DNA from: Lysobacter antibioticus
GTDB taxonomy: Bacteria; Pseudomonadota; Gammaproteobacteria; Xanthomonadales; Xanthomonadaceae
Reading direction: 5' to 3'
Length of the DNA: 64,000 nt
Assembly: GCF_001442535.1 (NCBI RefSeq)
Contig: NZ_CP013141.1
Coordinates: 1,810,577-1,874,576 of the forward strand
Shown here: positions 24,292 to 36,622 of the stretch, piece by piece
How the letters are laid out: each line of letters opens with the position of its first letter
Position numbering within the stretch: position 1 is the stretch's first letter
Position numbers and translations under genes: made by a program
Notes under the pieces: generated by a model
Databases searched by the model: none
What the model saw: the letters and a program-made list of their open reading frames with translations, nothing else
What the model was told of the DNA's origin: nothing

Positions 24292-27200
24292 TCACGGGTT
24301 TTCCTCTTCGAGCAGGGCGCGCAGTTCCTCTTCCGACAACTGATCGATGTCGGCGGCCATGCGCTCGACGTCCTCGTCGGCATAGCGGCCGACGCTGGCG
24401 ACCAGCACCACCCGCGCCAGCAGCGCGACCTCCGGCGACTTGAACAGCTCGGCCACCGGCACGTCGACGGCGAAGGCTTCGCGCACCCGCGCCATCACCT
24501 GCACCGCCAGCAGCGAATGCCCGCCGACCTCGAAGAAGTGGTCGTGGCGGCCGACCTGTTCCAGGCCGAGCAGTTCCTGCCAGATCGCGGCGATGGTCTC
24601 CTCGACCTCGCCCTGCGGCGGCTCGTAGCTGCGCGCGGTCACCGCGATGCGGTCCGGCGCCGGCAAGGCCTGGCGGTCGAGCTTGCCGTTGGCGGTCAGC
24701 GGCCAGCGGTCGATCAGCATGAACGCGCTCGGCACCATGTACTCGGGCACCTGCGCCGCCAACGTTTCGCGCAGACGGCCCGGCAAGGTGCTGCGCCACT
24801 TGGCTTCGAGCGGGTCGTGGGCGAAACCGGCTTCGTCCTTGCGCAACTGCTCCGCCGCGATCTGGCTGCGCCAATCGAAGTGCAGCGCCTGGCCGTTGCG
24901 GCCGATCAGGGCGTGGTATTCGCCGCCCTGCGCGTTCGGCGCCCAGCTCAGGTCGAGGCTGTAGCCGCGCTCGCGGCAGAAATCTTCGAGATCGACGCAC
25001 AGTGCGCCCTGGCCGGCATCGAGCGCGGCCTGGGCCTTGATCGCCGCGACCGAGGCGCCGCCCTCGCCCGCGCCGAGACGCTGCCAGGCACGCTGGTAGG
25101 GCGTCGCCCAGGGGTGCGCGATCGCACGCAAACCGAGCACCGCCTCGCTGCCGGCGTCGATGCGCTGCTGCAGGCGCTGCGCATCGAAGCCTTCGTCGCC
25201 CCAGTCCTGCCAGTCGACCGCGAACACCTCGTCGCGCTCGCCGTCGATGCTCAGCACCACGTCGTAGCGATAGGCCGACATTTCGTTCTCGTGGCGGGCC
25301 AGCTTGGGCAGCACGCGCACCGCGCTGATGCGCGGATAACGATCGCGCAGGGCGTGGAACCAGACCGGATCGATCAGCAACTCGATATCGCCGCGCATCT
25401 TCTGCGCGGCGCGGTCGGCCAGTTGCGTCGCCGACAGGCTGTCCGGCGACTGGAAGGCCTGCACCGACAGATGGAACGACGGCATCAGGCCGTGATGGCG
25501 CACGTCGCCGATCATCAGCTTGCCGCCGGCGGCGGTGACGCCGATCGACGAGGCGATGACCTGCTCCAGATAGGCCAGGTTCGGGAAGTACTGCACCACC
25601 GAGTTGATCACCACCGTGTCGAACTCGCCGTGGATCGCCGAGAAATCGGTGGCCTCGCCCTGGAACACGTCGGCCTTGCCGGTCAGCTCCGGGGTGATCC
25701 CGACCAGGTGGTTGACCTTGGCCACGGTCTTGACCGACAGGTCGGTGCCGACATAGCGCTCGCAACGCGGCGCGATGTTGCACAGGATCATGCCGGTGCC
25801 GACGCCGATTTCGAGCACACGGCGCGGCTGCAGCGCCTCGATCCGCACCAGGGTGGTGTCGAGCCATTCGCGCATGCCTTCGCTGGCGATCGGCGCACGC
25901 GTGTAGGTGCTGTTCCAGCCGGTCAGGTCGAAACCGAAATCGGCCTGCTCGACGGTTTCCTCTTCGCCCTGGTCGTCGAAGATGTCCGACCACTGCGCGA
26001 CCTGGCCGTCGAGCAATTCCTCGAGCGCCTCGTCCTTGGCCGCCGCGCGCGGCGCCACGTAGGCCACCAGGCGCTTCTCGCCGGGCTGGTCTTCGCGCGC
26101 GACCACCACCGCTTCGCGGACGTCGGCGCAGGCCGACAGACGCGCCTCGATTTCGCCGAGCTCGATGCGGTAGCCGCGCAGCTTGACCTGGAAGTCGTTG
26201 CGGCCGACGTACTCCAGGGTACCGTCGCTGCGCCAGCGGCCGAGGTCGCCGGTGCGGTACATGCGCGCGCCGGCCGACGACGCGAACGGGTCGCGGACGA
26301 AGCGTTCGGCGCTCAGTTCGGCGCGGTTGAGATAACCGCGGGCGACGCCGGCGCCGCCGACGTGGATCTCGCCGACCACGCCGACCGGCAAGGGTTCGCC
26401 GTCGCCGCCGAGCACGTAGATGCGGGTGTTGGCGAGCGGCCGGCCGATGTGCGGCGCGACCCCGGCTTCGATGCGGGCATAGCTGGCGTCGACCGTGCAT
26501 TCGGTCGGGCCGTACACGTTGTAGCAGCGCATCGACGAAGCCGCCGCGGCGTCCCAGGCGCGCGCCGGCAGGGCTTCGCCGCCGACCAGCACGGTGCCCG
26601 GGCGGCGGCCGCCCGCGACCGCGTCGTCGAGCAGACCGGCGGCGAGCAAGGCCTCGAACTGGGCCGGCGTGCAATCGAAGATGTCGATGCGCTCGCGCGC
26701 CAGGAATTCGATCAAGGCGGCGCCGTCGGCGCGGATCGCCGCCGGCACGATCACCATGCAACGCCCCGATAGCAGTTGCACCAGCGACTGCACCGAGGCA
26801 TCGAACGACAAGGCCGCGTCCAGGCCCAGGCGCGCACCCGGTGCGCATTCGGCGAACACCTCGCGCTCGAACGCCGACCACAGGTTGAGCACGTTGCGGT
26901 GCTCGACCATCACGCCCTTGGGCTCGCCGGTCGAACCGGAGGTGTAGATCACATAGGCCAGGTTCGACCGCGTCAGCGCGCTCACCGCCGGGTCGTGCTC
27001 GGGCTGAGCGGCCCATGTCTCGTCGTCGTCGAGCATCAGCACGGCGATGTCGGGAGCGTGCTCGTCCAGCGACCAGGCCGCCTCGCGCAGCGCGTTCTGG
27101 GTCAGCAAGGCCTTGGGCGCGCTGTCGCCGACCAGATAGGCCAGGCGTTCCGGCGGATAGGCCGGGTCCAGCGGCACGTAGGCCGCGCCGGCCTTGAGCA

Positions 27201-30200
27201 CGCCGAACACCGCGACCACCGCGTCCAGGCCGCGCTCGACGCAGATCGCGACGCGGTCGTCGGGCGCTACGCCGAGCGCGATCAGGCGATGGGCGACGCG
27301 GTTAGCGCGGCGGTTGAGTTCGCCATAGCTCAGCGCGCTGCCCTCGAATTCGACCGCGGTGGCCTGCGGATCGCGGGCGGCCTGGGCCTCGAACAGAGCG
27401 TGCACCGTCTGCCCGTCGTGAGCCGTGGCCGGCGCAGCGCCGTCGACGGTGTTGAACCGCTCCAGCACCAGGCGGCGGTCGTCGGCGCTGAGCAGCGACA
27501 GGCTGCCGATGCGCCGCTGTTCGCCCTCGGCCATCGCCCGCAGCAGGGTCTGCAGATGTTGCGACCAACGTTCGATGGTGGCGGCGTCGAACAGGTCGTT
27601 GGCGTATTCGAGGCTGCCGTCGAGGCCGCCCTCGTTCTCGATCAGTTCCAGCGACAGGTCGAACAGGGTCTCGTCGCGCGGCTGGTCGATCAGGCTGAGG
27701 CTCAGCTCGGGCAGCTGCAGGGTGCCGGTCGGGGTGTTCTGCAGCACCAGCATGTTCTGCACCACCGGGTTGTGGCCCAGGCTGCGCGCCGGCTGCAGCA
27801 TGTCGACGACCTGCTCGAACGGCACGTCCTGGTGTTCGTAGGCGCCGAGCATGACCGCGCGGGTGCGCGCCAGCAGCTCGGCGACGGTCGGGTCGTCGCC
27901 GATGTCGACCCGCAGCGCCAGGGTGTTGACGAAAAAGCCGAGCAAGGGCTCGACCTCGCCGCGGCGGCGGTTGGCGACCGCGGTGCCGACCACGACGTCG
28001 TCGCTGCCGCTCAGGCGCGACAGCAGCAGCGACCAGCCGGCCAGCAAGGTCATGAACAAAGTCGTGCCGTGGCGCTGCGACAAGGCGCGCAGGCCGTCGG
28101 CGGTGCGTTCGTCGATACGGAAACGCCGAGTGCTGCCGACGTAGCGTTGCACCGGCGGACGCGGCCGATCGGTCGGCAGTTCCAGCAGGGCCGGTGCGCC
28201 GCTCAGATGCTCGCGCCAATAGCCCATCTGCGCTTCCAGCGTATCGCCGCGCAGCCACTGGCGCTGCCACACCGCGTAGTCGGCGTATTGCACCGGCAAC
28301 GGCGGCAGCGGATCGGCGCGGCCTTCGGCGAAGGCGGCATACAGCGCCGACACCTCGTCGACCAGCACACCGAGCGACCAGCCGTCGGAGATGATGTGAT
28401 GCTGGGTCAGCAGTAGCACGTGTTCGTCCGCGGCCAGGCGCAGCAGGCGGCCGCGGATCAGCGGCCCGCTCGACAGATCGAAGGGCTTGCGCACTTCCGC
28501 CGCCGACAGGGTCTGCACTTCGCGCTCGCGTGCCGGCGCGTCGAGCGCGCTGAGGTCGAGGTCGTCGAGAACGAAACCGCAGTCGGCCGGCGCGATCGAC
28601 TGCACCGGCTCGCCGTCGCCGGCGACGAAGCAGGTGCGCAGGATCTCGTGACGCGCGACGACGCGGTCGAGGGTCGCCTGCAACACCGCGCGGTCGAGGC
28701 GGCCGCTGAGGCGCAACGCCGCGGGCATGTGATAAGCGGCGCCGGCGGCGGAATCGAGCTGATCGAGGAACCACAGGCGCTGCTGCGCCCACGACAGCGG
28801 CAACGGCGCGCCGCGGTCGGCTGCCAGGATCGGCGGCAACGCCGCCGCGCGGGCTCCGCGCAGGCTCTGCGCCATCTCGGCGAGCACCGGCCGGGCGAAC
28901 ACGTCGCGCAGCGACAGCTCGACGCCGCGGCTCTCGCGCAAACGCGTGACCAACTGCACCGCGATCAGCGAATGGCCTCCGAGTTCGAAGAAGTGATCGT
29001 TGCGGCCGACCCGCTCGCGGCCGAGCAAGTCCTGCCAGACCTGGGCCAACGCGGCCTCGGCCTCGCCCTGCGGTTCGGCATAAGGGCGCGCGGCCATCGC
29101 CGCGTCGTCCGGTGCCGGCAAGGCCTTGCGGTCGAGCTTGCCGTTGGCGGTCAGCGGCAGCGCGTCCAGGCGCACGATCGCCGACGGCAACAGATAATCG
29201 GCCAGCGAGCGCGCCAGCTGCTCGCGCCACTGCGCCGCGGTCGTCGCGGCCTCTGCGGCGGCGACGACATACGCCACCAGGCGCTTGTCGCCGGGCTCGT
29301 CCTCGCGGGCGATCACCACCGCTTCGCGCACGCCGGCGCAGGCCGACAGCGCCGCTTCGATCTCGCCCAGCTCGATGCGGAAACCGCGGATCTTGACCTG
29401 GAAGTCGTTGCGGCCGAGGTAGTCGATGCTGCCGTCGGCACGCCAGCGCGCAAGGTCGCCGGTCTTGTACAGGCGCGCCTGGACCGGATCGGAATCGGCG
29501 CTGACAAAGGGGTCGCGGAGGAAACGCTCGGCGCTGAGCGCTTCGCGCCCGAGGTAGCCGCGCGCGACCTGGGCGCCGGCGATGCACAGCTCGCCGGCCA
29601 CGCCGACCGGCACCGGTTGGCCGTGCGCGTCGAGAATGTAGACGCGGGTGTTGGCGACCGGGCGGCCGATCGAGACCTCGTGCACAGGCAACTGCGAGGC
29701 ATCGGCGAACAGCGCCGCGGTCGCATACACCGTGGCCTCGGTCGGGCCATAAGTGTTGAGCAGGCCGCAACGCAGACCTGGCGCGCTCAACCATTGCGCC
29801 AGATGACGGCGTTCGACCTTCTCGCCGCCGACCACCACCAGGCGCAAGTTCGGCGCCGGCAACAACCGGCCTTCCGAGACCTCCTGCGACCACTGGTGCC
29901 AGAACGCGGTCGGCAGGTCGGCGATGTTGATCGATTGCGCGCTCAGGAAGTCGACGAATTCGGCATCGGGTGCGACCAGATGCGCCGGACGCAGCACCAC
30001 CGTGGCGCCGGCCGACAGGGTGGGGAAGATTTCCACCACAGAGCTGTCGAACGAGTAGGAAGCGAACTGCAGCATCCGGTCGCCGGGCTGCAACGCGCAG
30101 TGAGCGATGTGGGTGCGGATCAGTTCGGCGACGTTGCGGTGTTCGACCATCACGCCCTTGGGCTGGCCGGTCGAACCCGAGGTGTAGATCACCTGCGCCA

Positions 30201-33200
30201 GATGCGCCGGAGTCAACCCCAGCGACTGCGGATCGGGGTCGTGCGACTCGCCCTCGCCCGGCGCCGCGATCAGTGCGTCGATCGCCAGCACCGGCAGACG
30301 CGCCGGCTCGCCGAGCGGCAGGCGTTCGCGCAACCCGGCCTGGGTCAGCAGCGCCGCCGGGCGACTGTCTTCGAGCATGTAGGCCAAGCGTTCGGACGGA
30401 TAGTTCGGGTCCAGCGGGACGTAGGCGCCGCCGGCCTTGAGCACGCCGAGCAGGCCGGCGACCATCGCCGCGCTGCGTTCGACGCAGATCGCCACGCGGT
30501 CGTCGGGTTTCACGCCCAACGCGATCAGGCGATGGGCGATGCGGTTGGCGCGGCGGTTGAGTTCGGTGTAGCTCAGCGCGAGCTCGCCGTCGATCAGGGC
30601 GATCGCCTCCGGCTGCGAGGCGGCGTGGCGCTCGAAGCGGCGGTGCATCAGCCGCTCCGACGCCGCTACCGTCGCAGTGTCGTTGAAGCCGAACAGCACC
30701 TGCTCGCGTTCGGGCGCCGACAGCAGCGGCAAGCCGCTGAGCTTGCGTCCGCCGTCCTGCGCGAATGCGGCGAGCACGGTGGCCAGATGGCCGGCCATGC
30801 GCTCGGCGCTGGCGCGGTCGAACTGCGCCTGCGGGTAATGCAGACGGCCGCGGAGGCCTTCGGCGGTGTCGGCGAGTTCCAGCGACAGGGCCAGTCCGGG
30901 CCGCGACGCTGCAGCGCCGTCGAGGGCCAACAGCACCTCGAACAAGGCCTCGCCACGGCCGCGTACGGCCTCGGCGACCTGAGCGAACGGCAGTTCGGCA
31001 TGCGCACAGGCAGCATCGAGCGCGGCAGCGGCGCGCGCGACGGCCTCGGCGACCGTCGGGTCGTCTTGCAGGTCGAGGCGCAAGGCCGCGACCTCGTTGG
31101 CCAAAACGGCCGAGGCCAGGCCGGTGACGACCTCGCCCTGCCCGCTCCAACGCGACAGCAAGGCGATCCACGCCGCCAACAGCACGGCCGGCACCGGCGC
31201 GGCCTGCTGCACAGCGAAAACGCGCAACGCCGAGGCGGTCGATGCGGGCACGGCAACCTCGACCGAAGCGGAGACGTGATCCGGTGCCGCGTTGCGCGGG
31301 CGATCGCTCGGCAACGCCAGCGCGACCGGCGCGCCGTCGAGCTGAGCCTGCCAATACGCGCGGTCGCGATCGAATACGCCGGCATCGCGCCACGGCGCGG
31401 CGCTGCCGGCGCGCGCCGACAACGCGGCGCGGTCGCCGCTCAACATGCAGTAACGCGCCACCAGGGCGCTGGCGGCATCGGGATCGGCCGCGGCCAAGGC
31501 CGGGGACACACGCAATACCAGGAGCTGCAGGCCGTCGCGGCGATAGGCGGCGACGGTCAGCGGCGCATCGGTGGCGCCGATCTGGCTCAGGGCGATGTCG
31601 ATGCAGGCCTGCTCGTCCTGGCCGGCGGCGAACGCCGGGCTCAGCAAGTGCAGGGCCGGGCCGGCGACGCTGCCGTCGAAGGCGTGGTGCACGACTTCGG
31701 TCGCGGCCGCATCGAGGGCGGCGGCATCGAGAACGCTGTCGAAGCGCAGCAGAGCGTGCGCGGCGCCGTCCTGGCCGTGGGCGAACACCGGCAGATGATG
31801 GACCGGCAACGGCGCGATGGCGGCGTCGAAATCGGCGGTCATCGCCTCCAGTGCGTCGACGTAGGTACGCAGCAAGGCTTCGATGTGGATCGGCTGCAGG
31901 TTAAGGCGCGCGTCGAGGATGACGGTGTAGCCGTCTTCGCGATTGCCGTTGGCGTGCAGCGACAGGCCGAAATTGATCTCTTCGAACAACTCGCCTTCGC
32001 GCACCCGCAACGAGGCCTCGCGGGTCAGCGGGTTGGAGACGCGGAAATTGGTGTAGGTGAACAAGGAATCGACCGCGAGCGCGGGATGGCGCTGCAGGAT
32101 CGAGGCCAGCGGATAACGCCGGTGAGCGCGGCTGGCGGTCTCGGCCTCGTGCACCGCCGCGGCCAGCTCGCGCCAGCGCTTGCCGCCGAGATCGACGGTC
32201 TGCGGCAATACATTGAGAAACAGGCCGAGTACGTTCTCGGTGCCGCGCGTTTCCAGGCGGCCGTTGTCGGTCTGGCCGGTGACGACGCGGTCGGCGCCGA
32301 TCATCGCCCGCAGGGTGCAGGCATGGGCCATGAACAACAGCGTGCGCACGGCGACGCCTTCGCGCACGGCCAGTTCGTCCAGGCGCGTGGCCAAAGCCGC
32401 GTCGAGACGGATCTCGCGGTGCTCGCGCGCGGCTGCGCTCGCTGCGACCGCGGCCAAGCGGCCTTGGCCGGCGCGGCGGCCGCATTCGTCCCAGAACGCG
32501 CGGTTGGCCGGGTCGGCCTCTTCGCGGGCCAACTGGGCGACGTAATCGGCGAAGCCCGAACGGCCGCTATCGAACGTCGGCGCGGTCTCGGCGCCGGCCT
32601 GGTAGGCGCGATAGCACTCGAACACCTGCCGTTGCAGGGTCGCCATGCTCCAGCCGTCGAGGATGGCGTGATGCGCATCGATCACCAGCTGGATGCAGTG
32701 CTCGGCTTTGCGCAGCACGGTGAAGCGGATCAGGCTGGACGCGTCCAGGGCGAAGCCCTTGACCTTGATCGCGGCGATGGCCAGCGCCACTTCGCGTTCC
32801 TGCGCCGTCTCGTCGAGCCCGCGCAGGTCGGTCTGGTCGATGTTCGGCGCCACCTGCGCGTGCACCAGCTGCAGCGGCACCGAATAGCGGCCGAGGTCGA
32901 AGCCGGTGCGCAGCACCGGGTGGCGGGCGACGACGTCGCCGATCGCGCGGACGAAGGCCTGCGAGTCGAAGGCGTCGAAGCTCAGCTCGAACGAGAACAC
33001 GTCGTGATAGGTCGAGCCGCCGTTGGACAGATCGCTGTCGAGCAGGCCGTGGAAGATCATGCCGTGCTGCAGCGAAGTCACCGGATAGGCGTCCTCCAGG
33101 CCGTCCGGCAGCAGCGCGCGGTCGGCCGCGGATAGCAACGCGAACGGCGCCAACGTCGCTTCGTCGCTGGCGTCCGCGCACGCTTCGGCGCCGGCCTCGA

Positions 33201-36200
33201 TCACCGGCGCGGCGGAGGCGTTGCGCGCGGCCAAATGCGCGAGCTGGCCCAGGGTCGGATGCTTGAAGATGTCGGCGACCGACACCTTGATCCCGTGCGC
33301 CTGCAGTTCGGCGACCAACTGGATCGAGAAGATCGAATCGCCGCCGAGCGAGAAGAAGTCCGAGCCGCGCTCGATGCCTTGCACGCCGAGCAATTGTTCC
33401 CAGACCGAGGCGATCAGGCGTTCGGTCTCGTCGAGGGTTTCGTCGACCGCTTCGGCGTTGGCGCGCTGCGCCTCGAACACCGCGGCCAACGACTTGCCGC
33501 AGATCTTGCCGTTCGGGGTCAGCGGCATGCGCTCGAGGAACAGGATCTGCGCCGGCACCATGTGCCGCGGCAGCCGCTGGGCCAGGCTTTGCTTTAGCTC
33601 GTCGGCGCCGATGGCCGCAGCGCCGCCGTCGGCGAAGGCCAGCAGCAGTTCCATGCCGTTGGCCGAGTACAACTGCACGCTGATCTTGCGCGCAGGCAGC
33701 AAGGCGGCGAGTTGGGCGACGATCTCCGCCGTCTCCACGCGCTTGCCGCGGATCTTGATCTGGCCGTCGCGACGGCCCAGGTAGACGATCTGGCCGTCTT
33801 CGTCGTAGCGGCAGACGTCGCCGGTGCGGTAGACCGGCGAATCGGCGAGCGCGGTGCGCACGAAGCTGCGCGCGGTGGTCTCGTCGAGGTTGTGATAGCC
33901 CGCCGCGACACCGCGGCCGGCGATCACCAGCTCGCCCGGCACGCCCGGAGCGCACAGGCGCAGGCCGGCGTCGACGATGTAGGCCTGGGCGTTCTGGATC
34001 GGCCGGCCGATCACCACCTGCGAGCGCTGCAGCCACTCTTCGCGCCCGGCCTGGTACACCACCGAGATGTCGGTGCATTCGGTCGGGCCGTAGATGTTGG
34101 CGAGCGCGGCGCTGCAGGCCTCGCTGCCCAGCCACGGCCGCAGCAGGCTCAGGTCCAGCGCTTCGCCGCCGAGCGCGAGCAGGCGCAGGCTGCGCAGCGA
34201 CTCGTAGCCGTTGCCGGCGTCGTGCTTGACCAGCGCGTACATCGCGCTCGGCGCGCAATTGATCAGGGTCACCCCGGTGTGTTCGATCTGGCGCAATTGC
34301 GACTCGGGATCGAACAGGTCCGGGCGCGCCAGCACCAGGGTGCCGCCGGCCATCAGCGGAGCGAAGATGTTCTTGATCGAGGCGTCGAAGCCGATCGGGA
34401 TCATCAGCAGCACCCGGCTGCTCGGGTCCAGCGAGCAGAAACGGATGTACCAGTCGCACAGGTTGGCGAAGGCGCCGTGCGGGATCAGCGCGCCCTTCGG
34501 CCGCCCGGTCGAACCGGAGGTATAGAGCAGATAGGCGATGTCTTCGGCGCCCAGCGTCGGATAGGCCGGCGCGGCGATGTCGGCGCTCGGGGTCGGCAAG
34601 CTGTCGAGATCGAGGACGAAGCCGTAGAACTCCGGCAGGTGGTCGGCCAGGCTCGACTGGGTCACGACCACGCCGGCGCCGCTGTCGCCGAGGGTGTAGT
34701 CGATGTGCTCGCGCGGATAGCTCGGGTCCAGCGGCACGAACACCGCGCCGGCGCGCATCGCCGCGACCGTGGCCGCAGTCAGGTCGATCGAGCGGTCCAG
34801 GTGCACGGCGACCTTGTCGCCCTTGGCGATGCCCATCGCCAACAGGCGCGCGGCGATCTGGCGCACGCGCGCGTCGAACTGCGCGTAGCTGGCGTCGCCG
34901 TCGACCGAACGCACTGCGATCGCCTGCGGGTTCGCCGCCACCGCGGCGTCGATGCGGGCGAACAGGTCGGCAGGGTCGACCGTCCGTTGCTCGCCCTGGG
35001 TAAAGGCGGCATAGCGCTGCGCCAGGGTGCCCTGCAACAGGTCGGCGACGGGGCGCTGCGGCTGCTCGACGATCTCATCGAGCAAGGCCAGGTACAGATC
35101 CAGCCAGGCCTCGACCGTTCCAGCGCGAAACAGGTCGGTGTTGTAGTAGGCGATGACCTGCTCGCCCTGCACTTTCAGGGTCAGGTCGTACTGCGAGCGA
35201 GTGCCGAACGAGGCGCGCTCGCTGGCTTCGACATCGTCGAACAGCTCCAGCTTGCGGGCCGCGCGTTCGTACAGGAACTTGACCTGGAACACCGGCGAAT
35301 AGGCGGCGTCGCGCTCGATACCGAGGGCGTCGACGACCTTGTCGTAAGGCATGTCCTGATAGCGCAGCGCGTCCATCGCCGCCAGACCGGCCTGGCCCAG
35401 GTACTCGGCGACCGGGGCTTCCGGGTGGATCTGGCTGCGCAGGGCGAGCTGGTTGACGAAGAAGCCGGCCATGTCGCGCAGGTCGGCGTGATCGCGGCCG
35501 AACACGTCGGTGCCGACCACGATGTCGTTCTCGCCGCTGAGTTTGTTGAGCAGCAGATGGCAGACGCCGAGGTAGAAACCGAACTCGGGCAAGCCGCGGC
35601 CGCGCACGAAGGCGCCGACCTTGCGGCCGAGTTCGTCCGGCACCTGGCGGGCGATCTGCGCACCGTTGTAGCTCTGCAGCGCCGGGCGCGGGAAGTCCAG
35701 CGGCAGTTCCAGCACGCCCTTGATGCCGTCGAGCTGGTGCTGCCAGTACGAACGCGACACCTCGTAGCCGCCGGCCTCGTACTGCTCGACCTGCCACGCG
35801 GCGTAGTCGAGGTAGGACACCGGCTCGACCGCGACCCGCGCATGGCCGCGGTCGCGATAGATCCGCGAGACTTCATGGACGAACTGCTGGATCGACCACT
35901 CGTCGGTGGCGATGTGGTGGAAACCGACCAGCAAGGTGTGGGCGCCGGCGTCGCGCTTGAGCAGGTGCACGCGCAGCGGCAGTTCCTCGCCCAGGTCGAA
36001 CGGGCGCTCGGAGACGTCGCGGCGGCATTCGGCCAGGCCTGCCTCGCGCTCGGCCTCGGAGGCCTGGCTGAGATCCTGGTAGGCGATCTGGAAATTGCGC
36101 CCGGCATCGAAACGCTGGCGCGGCACGCCGGCCTCGACCCGATAGGTGGTGCGGTAGATCGGATGGCGCTGGACCACCGCCGCGACCGCCTCGCCGAACG

Positions 36201-36519
36201 CGGCGACGTCGAGTTCGCCGCGCAGCTCCAGTTCCATCGGCAGGATGAAGCTGGTCAGCTCGGGGTCGTACTGATACAGGAAGTACAGGCGCTGCTGGGC
36301 GAACGACAGCGGATACGAGCCCTCGCCGCCGCGCGCGGCGATCGCGTCCTGCGACAGGCGCGCGTAATAGGCCGACAGCTCGGCCTTGTAGCGCTTCATC
36401 GTCTCCTTGACCTGGTCGGTCAGCAAGGCCTGATCGCCGGTGATCCGCAACTTGCCGTCGACGACCTTGATGTCGATGCCGTTTTGTTCGACGTACTGCA
36501 CCAGCTCGAAAAGAAACAT
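24292..36519 (-). CDS. NRPS-2, dock-C-A-T-C-C*-A-T-C-A(Gln)-NMT-T
   Basis: Largest protein of the array, 4075 residues. A TubC-type docking domain occupies 1-50. C1 (about 70-500) has HHIATDEWS near 208. A1 (core near 666, code DAKNAGIDIK) is divergent: it has [12 protein letters not shown] where the other A domains have [12 protein letters not shown], and I cannot assign its substrate. T1 is near 1058 ([10 protein letters not shown]). C2 (about 1145-1575) has [11 protein letters not shown]. It is followed directly by a second, degenerate C-like domain (about 1580-1965) with no HHxxxDG. A2 (core near 2118, code DSVDVGTVYK) is unassigned. T2 is near 2515. C4 is [11 protein letters not shown] type with HHIISDGWS near 2710. 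A3 (core near 3196) has code DAQDLGVVDK, the classical Gln code, interrupted by an N-methyltransferase (LEIGVGTG near 3570). T3 is near 4000. The tail contains [11 protein letters not shown] good RBS (AGGGA, 9 nt) supports the start. Confidence 0.94.
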   Translation of the reverse strand: MFLFELVQYVEQNGIDIKVVDGKLRITGDQALLTDQVKETMKRYKAELSAYYARLSQDAIAARGGEGSYPLSFAQQRLYFLYQYDPELTSFILPMELELRGELDVAAFGEAVAAVVQRHPIYRTTYRVEAGVPRQRFDAGRNFQIAYQDLSQASEAEREAGLAECRRDVSERPFDLGEELPLRVHLLKRDAGAHTLLVGFHHIATDEWSIQQFVHEVSRIYRDRGHARVAVEPVSYLDYAAWQVEQYEAGGYEVSRSYWQHQLDGIKGVLELPLDFPRPALQSYNGAQIARQVPDELGRKVGAFVRGRGLPEFGFYLGVCHLLLNKLSGENDIVVGTDVFGRDHADLRDMAGFFVNQLALRSQIHPEAPVAEYLGQAGLAAMDALRYQDMPYDKVVDALGIERDAAYSPVFQVKFLYERAARKLELFDDVEASERASFGTRSQYDLTLKVQGEQVIAYYNTDLFRAGTVEAWLDLYLALLDEIVEQPQRPVADLLQGTLAQRYAAFTQGEQRTVDPADLFARIDAAVAANPQAIAVRSVDGDASYAQFDARVRQIAARLLAMGIAKGDKVAVHLDRSIDLTAATVAAMRAGAVFVPLDPSYPREHIDYTLGDSGAGVVVTQSSLADHLPEFYGFVLDLDSLPTPSADIAAPAYPTLGAEDIAYLLYTSGSTGRPKGALIPHGAFANLCDWYIRFCSLDPSSRVLLMIPIGFDASIKNIFAPLMAGGTLVLARPDLFDPESQLRQIEHTGVTLINCAPSAMYALVKHDAGNGYESLRSLRLLALGGEALDLSLLRPWLGSEACSAALANIYGPTECTDISVVYQAGREEWLQRSQVVIGRPIQNAQAYIVDAGLRLCAPGVPGELVIAGRGVAAGYHNLDETTARSFVRTALADSPVYRTGDVCRYDEDGQIVYLGRRDGQIKIRGKRVETAEIVAQLAALLPARKISVQLYSANGMELLLAFADGGAAAIGADELKQSLAQRLPRHMVPAQILFLERMPLTPNGKICGKSLAAVFEAQRANAEAVDETLDETERLIASVWEQLLGVQGIERGSDFFSLGGDSIFSIQLVAELQAHGIKVSVADIFKHPTLGQLAHLAARNASAAPVIEAGAEACADASDEATLAPFALLSAADRALLPDGLEDAYPVTSLQHGMIFHGLLDSDLSNGGSTYHDVFSFELSFDAFDSQAFVRAIGDVVARHPVLRTGFDLGRYSVPLQLVHAQVAPNIDQTDLRGLDETAQEREVALAIAAIKVKGFALDASSLIRFTVLRKAEHCIQLVIDAHHAILDGWSMATLQRQVFECYRAYQAGAETAPTFDSGRSGFADYVAQLAREEADPANRAFWDECGRRAGQGRLAAVAASAAAREHREIRLDAALATRLDELAVREGVAVRTLLFMAHACTLRAMIGADRVVTGQTDNGRLETRGTENVLGLFLNVLPQTVDLGGKRWRELAAAVHEAETASRAHRRYPLASILQRHPALAVDSLFTYTNFRVSNPLTREASLRVREGELFEEINFGLSLHANGNREDGYTVILDARLNLQPIHIEALLRTYVDALEAMTADFDAAIAPLPVHHLPVFAHGQDGAAHALLRFDSVLDAAALDAAATEVVHHAFDGSVAGPALHLLSPAFAAGQDEQACIDIALSQIGATDAPLTVAAYRRDGLQLLVLRVSPALAAADPDAASALVARYCMLSGDRAALSARAGSAAPWRDAGVFDRDRAYWQAQLDGAPVALALPSDRPRNAAPDHVSASVEVAVPASTASALRVFAVQQAAPVPAVLLAAWIALLSRWSGQGEVVTGLASAVLANEVAALRLDLQDDPTVAEAVARAAAALDAACAHAELPFAQVAEAVRGRGEALFEVLLALDGAAASRPGLALSLELADTAEGLRGRLHYPQAQFDRASAERMAGHLATVLAAFAQDGGRKLSGLPLLSAPEREQVLFGFNDTATVAASERLMHRRFERHAASQPEAIALIDGELALSYTELNRRANRIAHRLIALGVKPDDRVAICVERSAAMVAGLLGVLKAGGAYVPLDPNYPSERLAYMLEDSRPAALLTQAGLRERLPLGEPARLPVLAIDALIAAPGEGESHDPDPQSLGLTPAHLAQVIYTSGSTGQPKGVMVEHRNVAELIRTHIAHCALQPGDRMLQFASYSFDSSVVEIFPTLSAGATVVLRPAHLVAPDAEFVDFLSAQSINIADLPTAFWHQWSQEVSEGRLLPAPNLRLVVVGGEKVERRHLAQWLSAPGLRCGLLNTYGPTEATVYATAALFADASQLPVHEVSIGRPVANTRVYILDAHGQPVPVGVAGELCIAGAQVARGYLGREALSAERFLRDPFVSADSDPVQARLYKTGDLARWRADGSIDYLGRNDFQVKIRGFRIELGEIEAALSACAGVREAVVIAREDEPGDKRLVAYVVAAAEAATTAAQWREQLARSLADYLLPSAIVRLDALPLTANGKLDRKALPAPDDAAMAARPYAEPQGEAEAALAQVWQDLLGRERVGRNDHFFELGGHSLIAVQLVTRLRESRGVELSLRDVFARPVLAEMAQSLRGARAAALPPILAADRGAPLPLSWAQQRLWFLDQLDSAAGAAYHMPAALRLSGRLDRAVLQATLDRVVARHEILRTCFVAGDGEPVQSIAPADCGFVLDDLDLSALDAPAREREVQTLSAAEVRKPFDLSSGPLIRGRLLRLAADEHVLLLTQHHIISDGWSLGVLVDEVSALYAAFAEGRADPLPPLPVQYADYAVWQRQWLRGDTLEAQMGYWREHLSGAPALLELPTDRPRPPVQRYVGSTRRFRIDERTADGLRALSQRHGTTLFMTLLAGWSLLLSRLSGSDDVVVGTAVANRRRGEVEPLLGFFVNTLALRVDIGDDPTVAELLARTRAVMLGAYEHQDVPFEQVVDMLQPARSLGHNPVVQNMLVLQNTPTGTLQLPELSLSLIDQPRDETLFDLSLELIENEGGLDGSLEYANDLFDAATIERWSQHLQTLLRAMAEGEQRRIGSLSLLSADDRRLVLERFNTVDGAAPATAHDGQTVHALFEAQAARDPQATAVEFEGSALSYGELNRRANRVAHRLIALGVAPDDRVAICVERGLDAVVAVFGVLKAGAAYVPLDPAYPPERLAYLVGDSAPKALLTQNALREAAWSLDEHAPDIAVLMLDDDETWAAQPEHDPAVSALTRSNLAYVIYTSGSTGEPKGVMVEHRNVLNLWSAFEREVFAECAPGARLGLDAALSFDASVQSLVQLLSGRCMVIVPAAIRADGAALIEFLARERIDIFDCTPAQFEALLAAGLLDDAVAGGRRPGTVLVGGEALPARAWDAAAASSMRCYNVYGPTECTVDASYARIEAGVAPHIGRPLANTRIYVLGGDGEPLPVGVVGEIHVGGAGVARGYLNRAELSAERFVRDPFASSAGARMYRTGDLGRWRSDGTLEYVGRNDFQVKLRGYRIELGEIEARLSACADVREAVVVAREDQPGEKRLVAYVAPRAAAKDEALEELLDGQVAQWSDIFDDQGEEETVEQADFGFDLTGWNSTYTRAPIASEGMREWLDTTLVRIEALQPRRVLEIGVGTGMILCNIAPRCERYVGTDLSVKTVAKVNHLVGITPELTGKADVFQGEATDFSAIHGEFDTVVINSVVQYFPNLAYLEQVIASSIGVTAAGGKLMIGDVRHHGLMPSFHLSVQAFQSPDSLSATQLADRAAQKMRGDIELLIDPVWFHALRDRYPRISAVRVLPKLARHENEMSAYRYDVVLSIDGERDEVFAVDWQDWGDEGFDAQRLQQRIDAGSEAVLGLRAIAHPWATPYQRAWQRLGAGEGGASVAAIKAQAALDAGQGALCVDLEDFCRERGYSLDLSWAPNAQGGEYHALIGRNGQALHFDWRSQIAAEQLRKDEAGFAHDPLEAKWRSTLPGRLRETLAAQVPEYMVPSAFMLIDRWPLTANGKLDRQALPAPDRIAVTARSYEPPQGEVEETIAAIWQELLGLEQVGRHDHFFEVGGHSLLAVQVMARVREAFAVDVPVAELFKSPEVALLARVVLVASVGRYADEDVERMAADIDQLSEEELRALLEEENP

Positions 36520-36544
36520 TAGCTAATTCCCTGTGATCCTGTGG

Positions 36545-36564
36545 GGCCGCCGCTGCCGGCGGCC
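36545..36564 (-). other. Intercistronic hairpin between the hydroxylase gene and NRPS-2
   Basis: A perfect 8-bp GC stem with a 4-nt loop lies in the 103-bp gap between the hydroxylase stop and the NRPS-2 start. No T tract follows in the transcription direction, so it is unlikely to be an intrinsic terminator; it could be an RNA-processing or stability element, or chance in GC-rich DNA. Confidence 0.25.
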
Positions 36565-36622
36565 GCTCGACGTTGCATTCCCTGCCGCCGCGGCATGCCT
36601 GTCGGCCGCCGCGACGTGCGCA

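Noticed and set aside
17821..33135. Further long plus-strand frames (17821-21168, 23356-26772, 28420-33135)
   Set aside because: Same artefact: low-complexity translations antisense to NRPS-3 and NRPS-2.
36545..36564. Intrinsic terminator between the hydroxylase gene and NRPS-2
   Set aside because: The hairpin lacks a T tract and lies between co-directional cluster genes.
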